Positions 1-8,605 of a stretch of DNA of 64,000 nt are shown here, piece by piece. The notes below the pieces were generated by a model. The model saw nothing but the letters and a program-made list of their open reading frames with translations, did not search any database and was not told where the DNA came from. Origin of the DNA: an uncultured Bacilli bacterium (GTDB taxonomy: Bacteria; Bacillota_I; Bacilli_A; RFN20; DUOF01). The first letter of the stretch is position 1. Every line of letters begins with the position of its first letter. The DNA is taken from assembly GCA_934183255.1 (NCBI GenBank), contig CAKPSD010000001.1, forward strand, positions 930,001 through 994,000, in the 5' to 3' direction. Made by a program: the position numbers and the translations under genes.

Positions 1-524
1 TCTAAATCAATATTTTTTATATCAAAATTAGTATTTTCTACTTTATCAAACATTTCTTTTATTAATGATAAGTAATCTTTAATATAATACGACATAAGAA
101 CTGTCATAGGCATTGTAGTAGCAGCAAGAGAAATAAAACTTAATTCCTTTGGAAGAGTGCTATAACATTTAATCTTTTTATAAGATTCATTTTCTTTATC
201 TCCATATGTTAGTAAATACTTTTTTATTTTTAAATTAGTTAAGATATCTACACCATGGTTATCACCACTATAACTACACATAAAAATATTTTTGTAATTA
301 GATAAATTTTCATAAAGTGTATCGCGTGGCTCTAATACTTTAGTAGGGCAATTATTTTTTGTATTTAAAAGAGTACTAGCGAAAGAGGCTACCACTTTAC
401 TACCACCACTTCCAACACATATAGTAGGCCCTTTTACTTTTTTTAATAGTCTAGATGTAGTAAAAGTATTTAAAGTCCTTTCTTTTAGTAAGTTAAAATT
501 ATAATTCATTGAATCGTTAGGCAT
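1..524 (-). CDS. SIS-domain protein, partial (3' part outside window)
   Basis: The reading frame opens with an ATG at 524-522 behind a strong ribosome site (AAAGGAGGA) and runs off the window start without a stop, giving about 174 residues. Near residues 35-45 is the segment CVGSGGSKVVASF, followed by a region ending in MCSYSGDNHGVD. This pattern of a glycine/serine loop followed by a Ser-Gly-Asp loop is what sugar-isomerase (SIS) domains use to bind phosphosugars. It lies 58 bases downstream of the WYL regulator gene on the same strand, so the two may be co-transcribed. The substrate cannot be told, and the C-terminal half is not visible. A glutamine-fructose-6-phosphate transaminase-like isomerase domain is one possibility. 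Confidence 0.6.
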   Translation of the reverse strand, partial: MPNDSMNYNFNLLKERTLNTFTTSRLLKKVKGPTICVGSGGSKVVASFASTLLNTKNNCPTKVLEPRDTLYENLSNYKNIFMCSYSGDNHGVDILTNLKIKKYLLTYGDKENESYKKIKCYSTLPKELSFISLAATTMPMTVLMSYYIKDYLSLIKEMFDKVENTNFDIKNIDL

Positions 525-582
525 ATTTATTCCTCCTTTATGTTAATAAGTATATTAAATAAAGAGGAAATATATGGTCACA

Positions 583-1062
583 TTAAAATTTTTCTTGTAA
601 TAGTTCGATATCTTTAATATTTTTAAATTGAAAGTGACGCATACTATTTCTATATTCGCAATATGAAGGAACATACCAATTATGATTATAAACATATAAA
701 TCCATTGGATGAATTATTCTTTTTCTAATTACATTATCGCTTGATAAATAAGTTATTAAAACTTTTTTTCTTTCCTTTAATGATTTATTAATAATGTTAT
801 ATATTTTTTTATCTAGTTCAGACATGTTTAATTTATCTTCTTTGTTTTCTTGTTTAGGAATGTATACTGTTTGGTTAAGGATATATCCTCCATAAGGACC
901 CCTTATTACATCTATAAAAATACCAGCTTTTTCTAAGTCTTCTTTATATACTCTTATCATTCTAGGAGTAACTTCTAAAGTATTTGAAAGATCTGTGATA
1001 GAGTGTTTTCTTCCATCGCTTAGTATTTGTAACATAATTAATGTATTTGATAGTTTACTCAT
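583..1062 (-). CDS. Short HTH-WYL transcriptional regulator
   Basis: This 159-residue protein starts with a winged helix-turn-helix of the HTH_11/DeoR type (residues about 5-57, including SITDLSNTLEVTPRMIRVYK). It ends with a WYL-like domain (about 95-155), recognisable from VLITYLSSDN, HPMDLYVYNHNWYV and the closing FQFKNIKDIELL. WYL domains usually sense a ligand, often a nucleotide or nucleic acid, and change DNA binding. The usual family length is about 300 residues, so this is a compact version with a shortened linker and WYL fold. It stands upstream of the SIS-domain gene and is divergent from spoVIF. Its target is unknown; the SIS gene is the natural guess. Confidence 0.75.
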   Translation of the reverse strand: MSKLSNTLIMLQILSDGRKHSITDLSNTLEVTPRMIRVYKEDLEKAGIFIDVIRGPYGGYILNQTVYIPKQENKEDKLNMSELDKKIYNIINKSLKERKKVLITYLSSDNVIRKRIIHPMDLYVYNHNWYVPSYCEYRNSMRHFQFKNIKDIELLQEKF

Positions 1063-1173
1063 ATGTTATTACTCTCTTTCTTATTAATTTATTATATCAT
1101 TCTTAATTTAAATTAGTAAAACCTTTTAACAAAATATAGGCTATTTGCATATATCTAAGTAGGAGGGTTTTTA

Positions 1174-1410
1174 ATGAATAATAATTTTTTTGATAGAGTT
1201 GAGAAAAAGACTAATGTTAAGAAAGAAGATATTTTGAGTTTGGCTAGATCTATTCAAAATAAAAATTTGAAAGATGAAAAAGAATTGAGAAAATTAATAA
1301 AAAATGTTGCTTCTTTAGCAGGTAAGGAAGTTAGTAAGGAAAGAGAAGAAAAAATTATTGATGCAATTATAAAAGATAAGATACCTAAAAATATAGAGAA
1401 GAAGTTTTAG
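1174..1410 (+). CDS. spoVIF: Stage VI sporulation protein F
   Basis: A 78-residue protein with the SpoVIF (YjcC-like) pattern: FFDRVEKKTNVKKEDIL at the N terminus, a middle block with DEKELRKLIKNVASLAGK, and the block VSKEREEKIIDAIIKD. In Bacillus the protein acts late in the mother cell and is needed for proper spore coat assembly. The start is supported by an AGGAGGG site 6 bases upstream. It is followed by a hairpin terminator and then spoIVA, another coat-morphogenesis gene, which supports the assignment. I recognise the family from memory of its motif order, and it is short, so a profile search would settle it. Confidence 0.75.
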   Translation: MNNNFFDRVEKKTNVKKEDILSLARSIQNKNLKDEKELRKLIKNVASLAGKEVSKEREEKIIDAIIKDKIPKNIEKKF

Positions 1411-1429
1411 AGGAGAAATCCTCTTTTTT
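1409..1429 (+). terminator. Terminator after spoVIF
   Basis: A 6-bp stem AGAGGA/TCCTCT closed by a GAAA tetraloop is followed by a run of T. The stem begins inside the spoVIF stop codon. It separates spoVIF from spoIVA, suggesting separate promoters. Confidence 0.75.
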
Positions 1430-1493
1430 AGTAATAAAAGAAAAAAATGTAGCATAAGTAATAGTAAGTAAATTTTGAGGGGGAGAAAAATAA

Positions 1494-2972
1494 GTGAATA
1501 CTAGAGAGTTACTTAAAAATATAGGTACTAGAACTAATGGCGATTTATATTTTGGTGTTGTAGGACCTGTAAGAAGTGGTAAATCTACATTTATTAAGAA
1601 GTTTATGGAACTTGCTATAATTCCAAATATTGCTGATGAGGGGGATAAAAAGAGAACTATTGATGAATTGCCTCAATCGGGAGTGGGAAAGACAATTATG
1701 ACTACTGAACCTAAGTTTGTTCCTAATAATTCTGTAATGATTAATGTAGAGGATAGTTTAAACATTAATGTTAGATTAGTAGACTGTGTTGGTTATGTTA
1801 TTAAAGATGCTAAAGGTTATAAGGATGATGATGGGGTTAGAATGGTTAAAACTCCATGGTTTGAAGATGCGATACCTTTTGATGAGGCTGCTAAAATAGG
1901 AACACAAAAAGTTATTACTGATCATTCTACGATTGGAATTGTTATAACTACAGATGGATCTATTACTGATATTGATAGAGCTAATTATGTAGAGGCAGAG
2001 AATGAGGTTATTAATGAACTTATTAAGATAGGTAAACCTTTTATTGTTATTGTTAATAGTAAGGATCCTAGTAGCGAGAAGACTTTGAAAATTGTTAAAG
2101 ATTTAGAAAGTAAGTATAATGTTCCGGTTTTAGGGCTAAATGTTGAATCTTTAAATAATGATGATATTGCTAAAGTGTTAAAAGATGCTTTATATGAATT
2201 CCCACTTGCAAATATTGAAGTTGAACTTCCAAGTTGGGTTAATGTGTTAGATGGAGATCATTGGCTAAGAAAAAGCTTAAAAGATTCTGTTACTAGTGCT
2301 ATGAATTTTGCTAAGAAAGTAAAAGATGTAGATGGTATTGGAGAGATAATAGAACAAAATGAAAACATTAAAGCTTTTAAAATAGTAGATGTTGATACTT
2401 CAAGTGGTATTGTTAAGACTTCTATTGAAATGCCAGATGAATTATATGAAAAAGTTTTAAAAGAAGTAATGGGGTTTGATATAGATGATCCTGTTGTACT
2501 TTTAAAAGTAATGCAAGAATACGCTAAATTAAAGAAAGAGTATGATGCACTATCTAGTGCAGTAGAAATGGCTAAGACTACAGGATATGGATTTGCTACT
2601 CCTAGTTTAGATGATATAGTTATAGAAAAACCAGAGTTAGTTAAACAAGGTAGTAGATATGGAGTTAAAGTAAAAGCAAGTGCTCCTACTTTACATATTA
2701 TTAAAGTTGATGTTGAAACAACTTTTGAACCTATTATAGGAATGAAAGAACAAAGTGAGTCTTTAGTAGAATATCTTAAAGAGGGAATGGATGTAGATCC
2801 TAAAGTTATTTTTGATAAGCAAATGTTTGGAAGAAATATGGGAGATGTTATTAAGGATGGAATAAGTGCTAAGCTTACTACACTTCCGGATAACACTAGA
2901 GTTAAACTTCAAAACTTGATGAAAACACTAGCAAATAAGGGTAAAACTAATTTAATTGCAATTGTATTTTAA
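1494..2972 (+). CDS. spoIVA: Stage IV sporulation protein A, coat scaffold ATPase
   Basis: This 492-residue protein is full length for SpoIVA. It has the characteristic P-loop GPVRSGKST at residues 24-32, the later conserved stretch LVDCVGYVIKDAKGY, and the acidic and hydrophobic C terminus ending in NLIAIVF. SpoIVA is made in the mother cell under sigma-E control in Bacillus and polymerises, using ATP, into the basement layer of the spore coat around the forespore. The start is a GTG preceded by GAGGGGGAG. Its presence is strong evidence that the organism makes endospores or recently descended from one that did. A terminator follows at 2997. Confidence 0.97.
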   Translation: MNTRELLKNIGTRTNGDLYFGVVGPVRSGKSTFIKKFMELAIIPNIADEGDKKRTIDELPQSGVGKTIMTTEPKFVPNNSVMINVEDSLNINVRLVDCVGYVIKDAKGYKDDDGVRMVKTPWFEDAIPFDEAAKIGTQKVITDHSTIGIVITTDGSITDIDRANYVEAENEVINELIKIGKPFIVIVNSKDPSSEKTLKIVKDLESKYNVPVLGLNVESLNNDDIAKVLKDALYEFPLANIEVELPSWVNVLDGDHWLRKSLKDSVTSAMNFAKKVKDVDGIGEIIEQNENIKAFKIVDVDTSSGIVKTSIEMPDELYEKVLKEVMGFDIDDPVVLLKVMQEYAKLKKEYDALSSAVEMAKTTGYGFATPSLDDIVIEKPELVKQGSRYGVKVKASAPTLHIIKVDVETTFEPIIGMKEQSESLVEYLKEGMDVDPKVIFDKQMFGRNMGDVIKDGISAKLTTLPDNTRVKLQNLMKTLANKGKTNLIAIVF

Positions 2973-2996
2973 AATATTAAAAAAAGAATTATTTAT

Positions 2997-3026
2997 AATC
3001 TACTCGCTATTATGAGTAGATTTTTT
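2997..3026 (+). terminator. Terminator after spoIVA
   Basis: A perfect 9-bp stem AATCTACTC/GAGTAGATT with an 8-base loop is followed by TTTT. It lies 25 bases past the spoIVA stop. Confidence 0.9.
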
Positions 3027-3094
3027 GTGTAAAAATTTATTATTGAAATTTAGTGCTTTAAAAGTTAAAATGTTAGTGTTAGGAGTTGATGGTA

Positions 3095-3775
3095 ATGAAT
3101 GATATTATAGGGCTTACAAAATTCACTTCTAAAACAGAAGATGATTTTAATAAGAGACTTTTGATATTTTATATTAATGAATCATATAAAGGATATCCTA
3201 GAATGGCTGAATATATAGATGAATGTATAAACAGAGGCTTAGAATTTCATGCAGATACCTGGGATAGATGGTATTGTGTAGGCATGGGGGAATATTGGAA
3301 ATTTTTGTTTTATAATGCAAAGTTTAATGAATCATATAGAGATGAAAAATATTCATACAAATGTTTGAAGAAAGCATATAAAATGGGAAATGGAGATGCT
3401 GCAGCACAACTTGGATATTACTATTATACAGGTACTGGGGTTACAGATAAGCCTAACAAAAAGAAAGCTGCTAAGTTTTTTGATAAGGCATTTAAACAAA
3501 AATTATTTTTTGGAGAATACTTATATGCTGAAGCTATAGCAAGCGATGCTGAATCTAAAGAAGATTTAAAGGAAGCTTTAAAATATTATAAAAAAGCAAT
3601 AGACAAAAAAATGGTTCTTGCAAATCTCAAGTATGCATATTTGTGTATTAGATTAGATGAAAATTTAGATGAAGCTATTAAAATATTTAAAAATGCAGGT
3701 GAGTATAGATTTTCTGAGGCCATAAAAGTTTGCAATTTACTTAAAAACTCGCCTAGCATAAAAAAATATTGCTAA
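3095..3775 (+). CDS. Sel1-like repeat protein
   Basis: The protein is about 226 residues if translated from the ATG at 3095, which sits at normal distance from TAGGAG; two earlier in-frame starts lie too close to that site. Residues about 85-190 hold Sel1/TPR-type helical repeats, recognisable from AYKMGNGDAAAQLGYYYYTG and from KEALKYYKKAIDKKM with alanine and glycine at repeat spacing. Such repeats form a superhelix that binds other proteins. No signal peptide or membrane segment is visible, so it is probably cytoplasmic. It stands alone between spoIVA and the secretion-like locus, and whether it works with either is unknown. Confidence 0.7.
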   Translation: MNDIIGLTKFTSKTEDDFNKRLLIFYINESYKGYPRMAEYIDECINRGLEFHADTWDRWYCVGMGEYWKFLFYNAKFNESYRDEKYSYKCLKKAYKMGNGDAAAQLGYYYYTGTGVTDKPNKKKAAKFFDKAFKQKLFFGEYLYAEAIASDAESKEDLKEALKYYKKAIDKKMVLANLKYAYLCIRLDENLDEAIKIFKNAGEYRFSEAIKVCNLLKNSPSIKKYC

Positions 3776-3870
3776 ATTACTTTGTTATGTTATGCACACT
3801 GCAAAAAAAAAGATACCATTTTTTTGTAAGTTGTTGTAAAATATGTTTATAAACAATTGATTTTGCCCTA

Positions 3871-3894
3871 AAATGTTGAAAAAAAACAACATTT
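3871..3894. promoter_or_regulatory. Inverted repeat upstream of pilin-like gene promoter
   Basis: AAATGTTG and CAACATTT form a perfect 8-bp inverted repeat separated by eight A. It lies just upstream of the likely promoter at 3907-3936 and has no T run after it, so it looks more like an operator than a terminator. Confidence 0.4.
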
Positions 3895-3906
3895 ACAAGC
3901 AATTTA

Positions 3907-3936
3907 TTGTTTTAGAAAAAATTTGTGTGTTATAAT
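3907..3936 (+). promoter_or_regulatory. Probable sigma-A promoter of the secretion-like locus
   Basis: TTGTTT and TATAAT are separated by 18 bases. The -10 is preceded by TGTGT, giving an extended -10. The first gene starts 32 bases downstream of the -10. Confidence 0.55.
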
Positions 3937-3967
3937 TTTAGTATCTTAGAGAAAGGATGGATGAACT

Positions 3968-4285
3968 ATGGCATGGTTAGTAAATTTATTAGCTAGTATG
4001 GATGTGAGTGGCTCAATTTCTGATACAGATTTAGCAGGCTTAATGGATAAAATTAACAATATCGGTCAAACAATATTAAATGTAATTTACATCGTATTGG
4101 GTTTATTCCTTGTTATTAAGGGTGCTTTATTAGGTATGCAAATTGTTAAGGCTGCAGATGAACCACAAGTTAGACAAGAAAAAATCGGTTCACTAAAATG
4201 GTTAGTAATAGGTATTGCAATAGCATATGGTGTTGCTGGCGTTGCTAATATTTTAGTTAAAGTTATTACAAAATCAATAGCTTAA
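3968..4285 (+). CDS. TrbC/VirB2-like small two-TM protein (pilin-like)
   Basis: A 105-residue protein with a short N-terminal region and two hydrophobic helices (about residues 33-60 and 77-100). The helices are joined by a short polar turn containing AADEPQVRQEKIG. This size and topology match VirB2/TrbC-type major pilin subunits and the pilin-like proteins of Gram-positive and Mycoplasma conjugative elements. It opens the secretion-like locus and is followed by a strong hairpin terminator at 4341. That arrangement would make it the most abundant product of the locus, as expected for a structural subunit. No catalytic residues are expected. The assignment rests on topology and neighbours rather than on a diagnostic motif. 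Confidence 0.65.
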   Translation: MAWLVNLLASMDVSGSISDTDLAGLMDKINNIGQTILNVIYIVLGLFLVIKGALLGMQIVKAADEPQVRQEKIGSLKWLVIGIAIAYGVAGVANILVKVITKSIA

Positions 4286-4340
4286 TAACGATTTAATGAA
4301 TTACTAGTAATTAATAAATAAAAAATCCGCTAGTTGGTAT

Positions 4341-4366
4341 GGGAAAGCTTTCTAGCTTTCCCTTTT
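4341..4366 (+). terminator. Strong intra-operon terminator after pilin-like gene
   Basis: GGGAAAGCT/AGCTTTCCC is a perfect 9-bp stem with a TTCT loop followed by TTTT. It lies between the pilin-like gene and the giant VirB6-like gene, so read-through would give lower expression of the downstream machinery. Confidence 0.85.
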
Positions 4367-4394
4367 AATTGATATTCAAAGGGAGGTAGTATAT

Positions 4395-7300
4395 ATGAGC
4401 TCATTTTTAGCTGTTTTTATTCTTTTTAGACCCATAGTTAATGGTTTTTATAAATTAGTATATGGAATATGGTTTGGTATTATTTATGCTATTGCGTGGG
4501 TGCTTGATATGCTAACTCAACTTTTTTTCGTGTTTGCAGGAATGACACCTGTTAATGGTAATGTTAATGGGACGGAAGGTACTGTAGAACGCGTTGATAT
4601 AGTAAATTTCTTTTTGACTCAAGATAAATTTCAAAAAACTTATCTTCAATTATGCCTTATTGCTTTAGCACTTATTGTTGCTTTTACAATTGGTAGAATA
4701 ATTAAACAAGATTATTTTGATAGAGCAGGTCCTAGGTCCAAAGGACCTATTTTTAGGAATGTTGCTTTAAGTTTTATTGCTTTTATATGCATTATTCCTG
4801 TTTTTTATTTCTTAGTTAGTGCTACTGGGGCTCTAGCTTTAGCTGTTATGAAGGCTATGGGATATCAAGGTGGTGGCGTTGGTACAATGCTATTCAATAT
4901 GAGCTGGAGTGATGGTGGAGCATCATTTATAAAGGTAGGAGAAAAAATAAGCACAAGTTCCGTATATGATGCTAATAGTTTTGGATGGTATCCAGGAGAT
5001 ACATATTTTTATTTTAAAGTTAATGAAACAACAGCAGAACTTTGGAATACAGATCCACAAGTACTAACAGGTGACGCTTCTTTCTTTGCACAATATAACA
5101 TATTAGCCGGACAATTTTATTGGTATATTTTCTTGTTTGGTGGTCTTGTTGTTATTGTACACTTAGGTAAAATGATGTTAGCAATGCTTACGAGAATGTA
5201 CAATCTTATTGCTTTATTTATAGTAGCACCTTCTCCAATTTCGCAAATTGTTCTAGATGAAGGACAAAAATTTAAAAATTGGAAAGATAAAGTTGTTCAA
5301 GAATCTGTTAAAGTAATAGGTTGCGTAATGTCGTTTATGTTATTTATAATGATAATTACATCCGTTAATAATTTGGATTTAATGATGTTTGTTAATACAG
5401 AATATTCAGCTTCGGCAGTTAGCTTAATTGATGGCAATGGGCTAACAAGTGAATTAAGTAATATAAATTTACTTTATTATAATGGAGCAGAAATTAGTAA
5501 TTTTGATATAGCTTTAAATGCATTAGGGAAAACTTTAATAATTGTAGCAGGAGCTGGTGCTATTAGTGATATAGATTCTACAATTACACCATTCTTAGCT
5601 GGAGGATCTTCTTCTGCTGATTTAGGAAATGCTGGTAAACATATTGCTACTGTAACTGGAAAAGTTGCAAGTGGAGCTATGCAAATAGCTGGAGGATTAG
5701 CAGGTCTTGCAGCGGGAGGAGTAGCTGGCGTTCTTGGCAAGAGAAGTTTAGCTAAGAAACAAGCAAGAGCTGAAATGCAGGATGCTTTAGATAAGAGTGA
5801 TGAAAAAGCACAAAAAGACGATGCAACTACTCCAACAAATAATAATCCAGGAGGTGGAGGTTCTACAGGACCTACTGGCTCTACAGGGCCTGGCGAATCA
5901 AGCGGTAGCGAAGGAGCATCAACTCCAACAGAGGGAGCAGGAGCACCAGAGGGAGCAGGAGCACCAGAAGGATCAGGAGCATCAGAAGGATCAGGAGCAT
6001 CAGAAGGATCAGGAGCACCAGAAGCACCAGAAGGAGCAGAAGCACCAGAAGGAGCAGAAGCACCAGAAGCACCAGAAGGAGCAGAAGCACCAGAGGGATC
6101 AGGAGCACCAGAAGAAGCAGATGCACCAGAGGGAACTAAACCAGAAGAATCTGAAAAAGCAGGAACTGAAGGAAAAGATGCACCAAAAGGAACAGAAACA
6201 AAAGGTTCTAAAAATGAAAAGCAAGGGGCTAAACCTGCCGATATTAATCCTAAAAAAGCTTCAAAACGAAAGAAAAAAATTGCTAAAAAATATGGAAGAG
6301 CTCAAGGACGTAAAGCATTCTGGAAAGAAATAGGAAAAGGACTTACTCTTGGCGTAGCAAAAACTGCGGGTGGAACAGCATTAAAATTAGCAGGTCTTGC
6401 AGCTTCAACTATGTTCCATTCTGTAGGTATGGGTTCTCTATCTGATGGATTTGCAATTGGATTTAAGGGTGGTCTTGATAAGAATAAAAATAAAAGAGCT
6501 GATGTTAAGAAAGAAGCTAGTAAATATAATAATAATTCTAAGCAAGAAGCTAGCAAAAAAGAAAAATTAAGTAATGCAACGATAGAATATCAAAACTGGA
6601 AAACTACGAAAGGTGATATGGATGCAATTAAGAATGCTAATAATGAACTTCAAAACAATAGTGATTTAATGAGTGCTGATGAAGTTGAAGAAGTGACATC
6701 TCCTATGATTGCTGCAGCGGCAAATCTAGAAAACTGTGCAGAGGTTGCAAATGAAAATGCTGGTGAAGCAGGAGCAGTATATGTAGATCCTGAATTAACT
6801 TATTCTGGAGATATAGAAACTGAACAAGAATATGATGATGCTGTTAGTGAAGACAATGCAGCTGGAGAACAATTACAAAACTCTCAAAAAGTATATGATG
6901 ATGCTAAAACTAAACTTGATCAAACTAGTAGCGATGATGCAGGATATGAACAAGCATTAACAACATATAATAATGCTTCTACTAACCTTGAGAAGGATAA
7001 AGCGGCAAAGCAATTAACAGAAGAGTCATTAAATGAAGTTTCTGGTAGGAGAGAAAAAATTGCTTCTAACAATAAAACTATTATGTATAATCATGTTAAG
7101 GCTAGAGAAGAATTACAAAATGCAGTTAGTGATGCTAAAAATTCAGGAGCACAAAATGACGATGGCGTAAGTGCAAGTCAAAGAGTTACAGTAGCTAGTG
7201 CTAATTTAACTTCTGCATCAAAGGCTTTAACTAAACGTATTAATGGAACAAATAAAACTGCTGGTTCTGTATTAGATAAAAAGCAAAGCTTAAATGCAGC

Positions 7301-8483
7301 ATCAACTAGACCTGTTTCTTCTAGTATAAAAGCTGAATCTACTAATAATTCAGGAGTTAAAAAAGATGCAAGAATGGGCGAATTTACTGCGGATGTTTCT
7401 AAAGAAGATGTTGATAGAAAAATAGCTGGTGCTATAGGATCAGGTGATTCATTAGAAACTAAAGCTAGACAAACTAATGCTGCTTCTAAATCATTAGGAA
7501 TGGCGCAAGATGCTGATTTAACTTATTCAGGAGATGTAGATGTAGAAAATAAATACAATGAAGTTAATTCAACTGTTGAAAAATATCAAGCTGAATATGA
7601 TGAAGCAAATGAAAGATTTTCAGGAATGGACGAAGCAGATGAAGGATATGAAAAAGCAAAACAAAATGTTAATACAGCTTCTAGAAAATTAAATAAAGCA
7701 CAAAAAGATAGAGATGTTGTAGTTGAGGTTAGAGAACGTCAAGCTAAGAAAAATAAAACTACTATGTATAGATATGCTAAAGCAAAAGAAGGTTTACAAA
7801 ATGCAAATAATGAATTACAATCTATGCCTGATGATTCTTCTCCACAAAATGTAAAAGTTAGAATTAAAATTAATAAAGCTAATGCAGCTTATGCGGCGGC
7901 TTCTAGTGAATTAAGTCAAAAAGTTGATTCAAATGATGCTGAAAATTTAAGAACTTCTGTTCTTACTCCAACAAGACAAAGAAAAACGACTAGCAGAGCA
8001 ATGTCAGTAGAAATTATTGGCAAACTTGAAAATAACACAGTGACTGGAACTCCGTCAATTGGTAATAACTTTAGCGAACTTGCTTATTGTGCATTAGCGT
8101 CTGATATGAGAAAGAATGATACTAAAGCAAGAATGAATATGGCATTAAGCAGTATATCTGATGAATGCGAATTAAGTTTTGCAGATGGTGAATTAGAAAA
8201 AGCTATTAGATCTATTGATATATCAAAAGCTTCTGAAAGAATGGATGCTAGAGGCATTAGTAGTGCTTCAGAATATGCTAGTGATTTGAAGGCTCGTTAT
8301 GAGACTGCTTCGGATAGTTATAAAACTAACATTAATAAAGCTAAAGTTGCTATGCAAAGTTATAATGTTTCAAAGGATCCTCAAATGTTAAAACAAGTAA
8401 AGGATGCCATCGCAGCAGCTTATGCTGATAGTGATCAAATTAATGATATTAAAGTGGAACTAAAAAATGTCTCAAATGATTAA
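4395..8483 (+). CDS. Giant VirB6/TrbL-like membrane protein with long C-terminal extension
   Basis: This protein has 1362 residues. The first 390 or so hold about six hydrophobic helices, including the conserved FYWYIFLFGG and LTRMYNLIALFIVAPSPIS stretches shared with the second copy at 11139. This is the TrbL/VirB6-type inner-membrane channel region. The rest is unusual: a Gly/Pro/Glu/Ala repeat block (residues about 495-590), a Lys-rich segment, a short hydrophobic Gly/Ala segment (about 650-695), then a long charged helical region with two related repeats of about 170 residues starting near DPELTYSGD and DADLTYSGD. The start has GGGAGG upstream. VirB6 proteins normally end soon after the membrane helices, so the tail is probably a separate functional arm. 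Confidence 0.7.
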   Translation: MSSFLAVFILFRPIVNGFYKLVYGIWFGIIYAIAWVLDMLTQLFFVFAGMTPVNGNVNGTEGTVERVDIVNFFLTQDKFQKTYLQLCLIALALIVAFTIGRIIKQDYFDRAGPRSKGPIFRNVALSFIAFICIIPVFYFLVSATGALALAVMKAMGYQGGGVGTMLFNMSWSDGGASFIKVGEKISTSSVYDANSFGWYPGDTYFYFKVNETTAELWNTDPQVLTGDASFFAQYNILAGQFYWYIFLFGGLVVIVHLGKMMLAMLTRMYNLIALFIVAPSPISQIVLDEGQKFKNWKDKVVQESVKVIGCVMSFMLFIMIITSVNNLDLMMFVNTEYSASAVSLIDGNGLTSELSNINLLYYNGAEISNFDIALNALGKTLIIVAGAGAISDIDSTITPFLAGGSSSADLGNAGKHIATVTGKVASGAMQIAGGLAGLAAGGVAGVLGKRSLAKKQARAEMQDALDKSDEKAQKDDATTPTNNNPGGGGSTGPTGSTGPGESSGSEGASTPTEGAGAPEGAGAPEGSGASEGSGASEGSGAPEAPEGAEAPEGAEAPEAPEGAEAPEGSGAPEEADAPEGTKPEESEKAGTEGKDAPKGTETKGSKNEKQGAKPADINPKKASKRKKKIAKKYGRAQGRKAFWKEIGKGLTLGVAKTAGGTALKLAGLAASTMFHSVGMGSLSDGFAIGFKGGLDKNKNKRADVKKEASKYNNNSKQEASKKEKLSNATIEYQNWKTTKGDMDAIKNANNELQNNSDLMSADEVEEVTSPMIAAAANLENCAEVANENAGEAGAVYVDPELTYSGDIETEQEYDDAVSEDNAAGEQLQNSQKVYDDAKTKLDQTSSDDAGYEQALTTYNNASTNLEKDKAAKQLTEESLNEVSGRREKIASNNKTIMYNHVKAREELQNAVSDAKNSGAQNDDGVSASQRVTVASANLTSASKALTKRINGTNKTAGSVLDKKQSLNAASTRPVSSSIKAESTNNSGVKKDARMGEFTADVSKEDVDRKIAGAIGSGDSLETKARQTNAASKSLGMAQDADLTYSGDVDVENKYNEVNSTVEKYQAEYDEANERFSGMDEADEGYEKAKQNVNTASRKLNKAQKDRDVVVEVRERQAKKNKTTMYRYAKAKEGLQNANNELQSMPDDSSPQNVKVRIKINKANAAYAAASSELSQKVDSNDAENLRTSVLTPTRQRKTTSRAMSVEIIGKLENNTVTGTPSIGNNFSELAYCALASDMRKNDTKARMNMALSSISDECELSFADGELEKAIRSIDISKASERMDARGISSASEYASDLKARYETASDSYKTNINKAKVAMQSYNVSKDPQMLKQVKDAIAAAYADSDQINDIKVELKNVSND
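5932..6135 (+). repeat. Imperfect tandem repeats coding Ala-Pro-Glu-Gly units
   Basis: Repeats of roughly 18 bases (variants of GGAGCACCAGAA and GGATCAGGAGCA) encode runs of units such as GAPEGA and GSGASE inside the giant VirB6-like gene. The array is long enough to change length by slippage. It is in frame throughout. Confidence 0.85.
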
Positions 8484-8520
8484 TAAAACCACAAAATAAT
8501 AGTAGATATGTTGAAAAATT

Positions 8521-8553
8521 ACAGGTGTTAATTTAAAATTAACTTGAGCCTGT
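8521..8553 (+). promoter_or_regulatory. Hairpin in the spacer before the first VirB4 gene
   Basis: GTTAATTT and AAATTAAC form a near-perfect inverted repeat with a one-base centre, flanked by ACAGG and CCTGT that could pair outside it. It lies just ahead of the terminator-like stem at 8562. The role is unknown; it could be RNA structure or a protein site. Confidence 0.35.
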
Positions 8554-8561
8554 GGTAGATT

Positions 8562-8589
8562 ATAAAGGCCGAAAGGCCTTTATTTGTTT
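8562..8589 (+). terminator. GAAA-capped hairpin upstream of first VirB4 gene
   Basis: ATAAAGGCC/GGCCTTTAT is a perfect 9-bp stem capped by a GAAA tetraloop, followed by TTGTTT. The weak T run suggests a leaky terminator or a stabilising hairpin, 16 bases before the VirB4 start. Confidence 0.6.
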
Positions 8590-8605
8590 AGAAAGGGGTA
8601 TTTAT

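Noticed and set aside
2258..2896. Minus-strand frame opposite spoIVA
   Set aside because: It lies fully within a strong gene on the other strand and has no family pattern.
5881..6126. Leucine-rich frame on the minus strand over the Gly/Pro/Glu repeats
   Set aside because: It is the mirror of a repeat in a real gene; its leucine-only composition follows from the repeat on the other strand.
5932..6135. Possible CRISPR array
   Set aside because: Repeats are short, coding, without spacers, and no cas gene is seen.
5797..6333. Gln/Lys-rich plus-strand frame over the same repeats
   Set aside because: A second frame of the same repeat, with no ribosome site; the long gene in the other frame explains the region.
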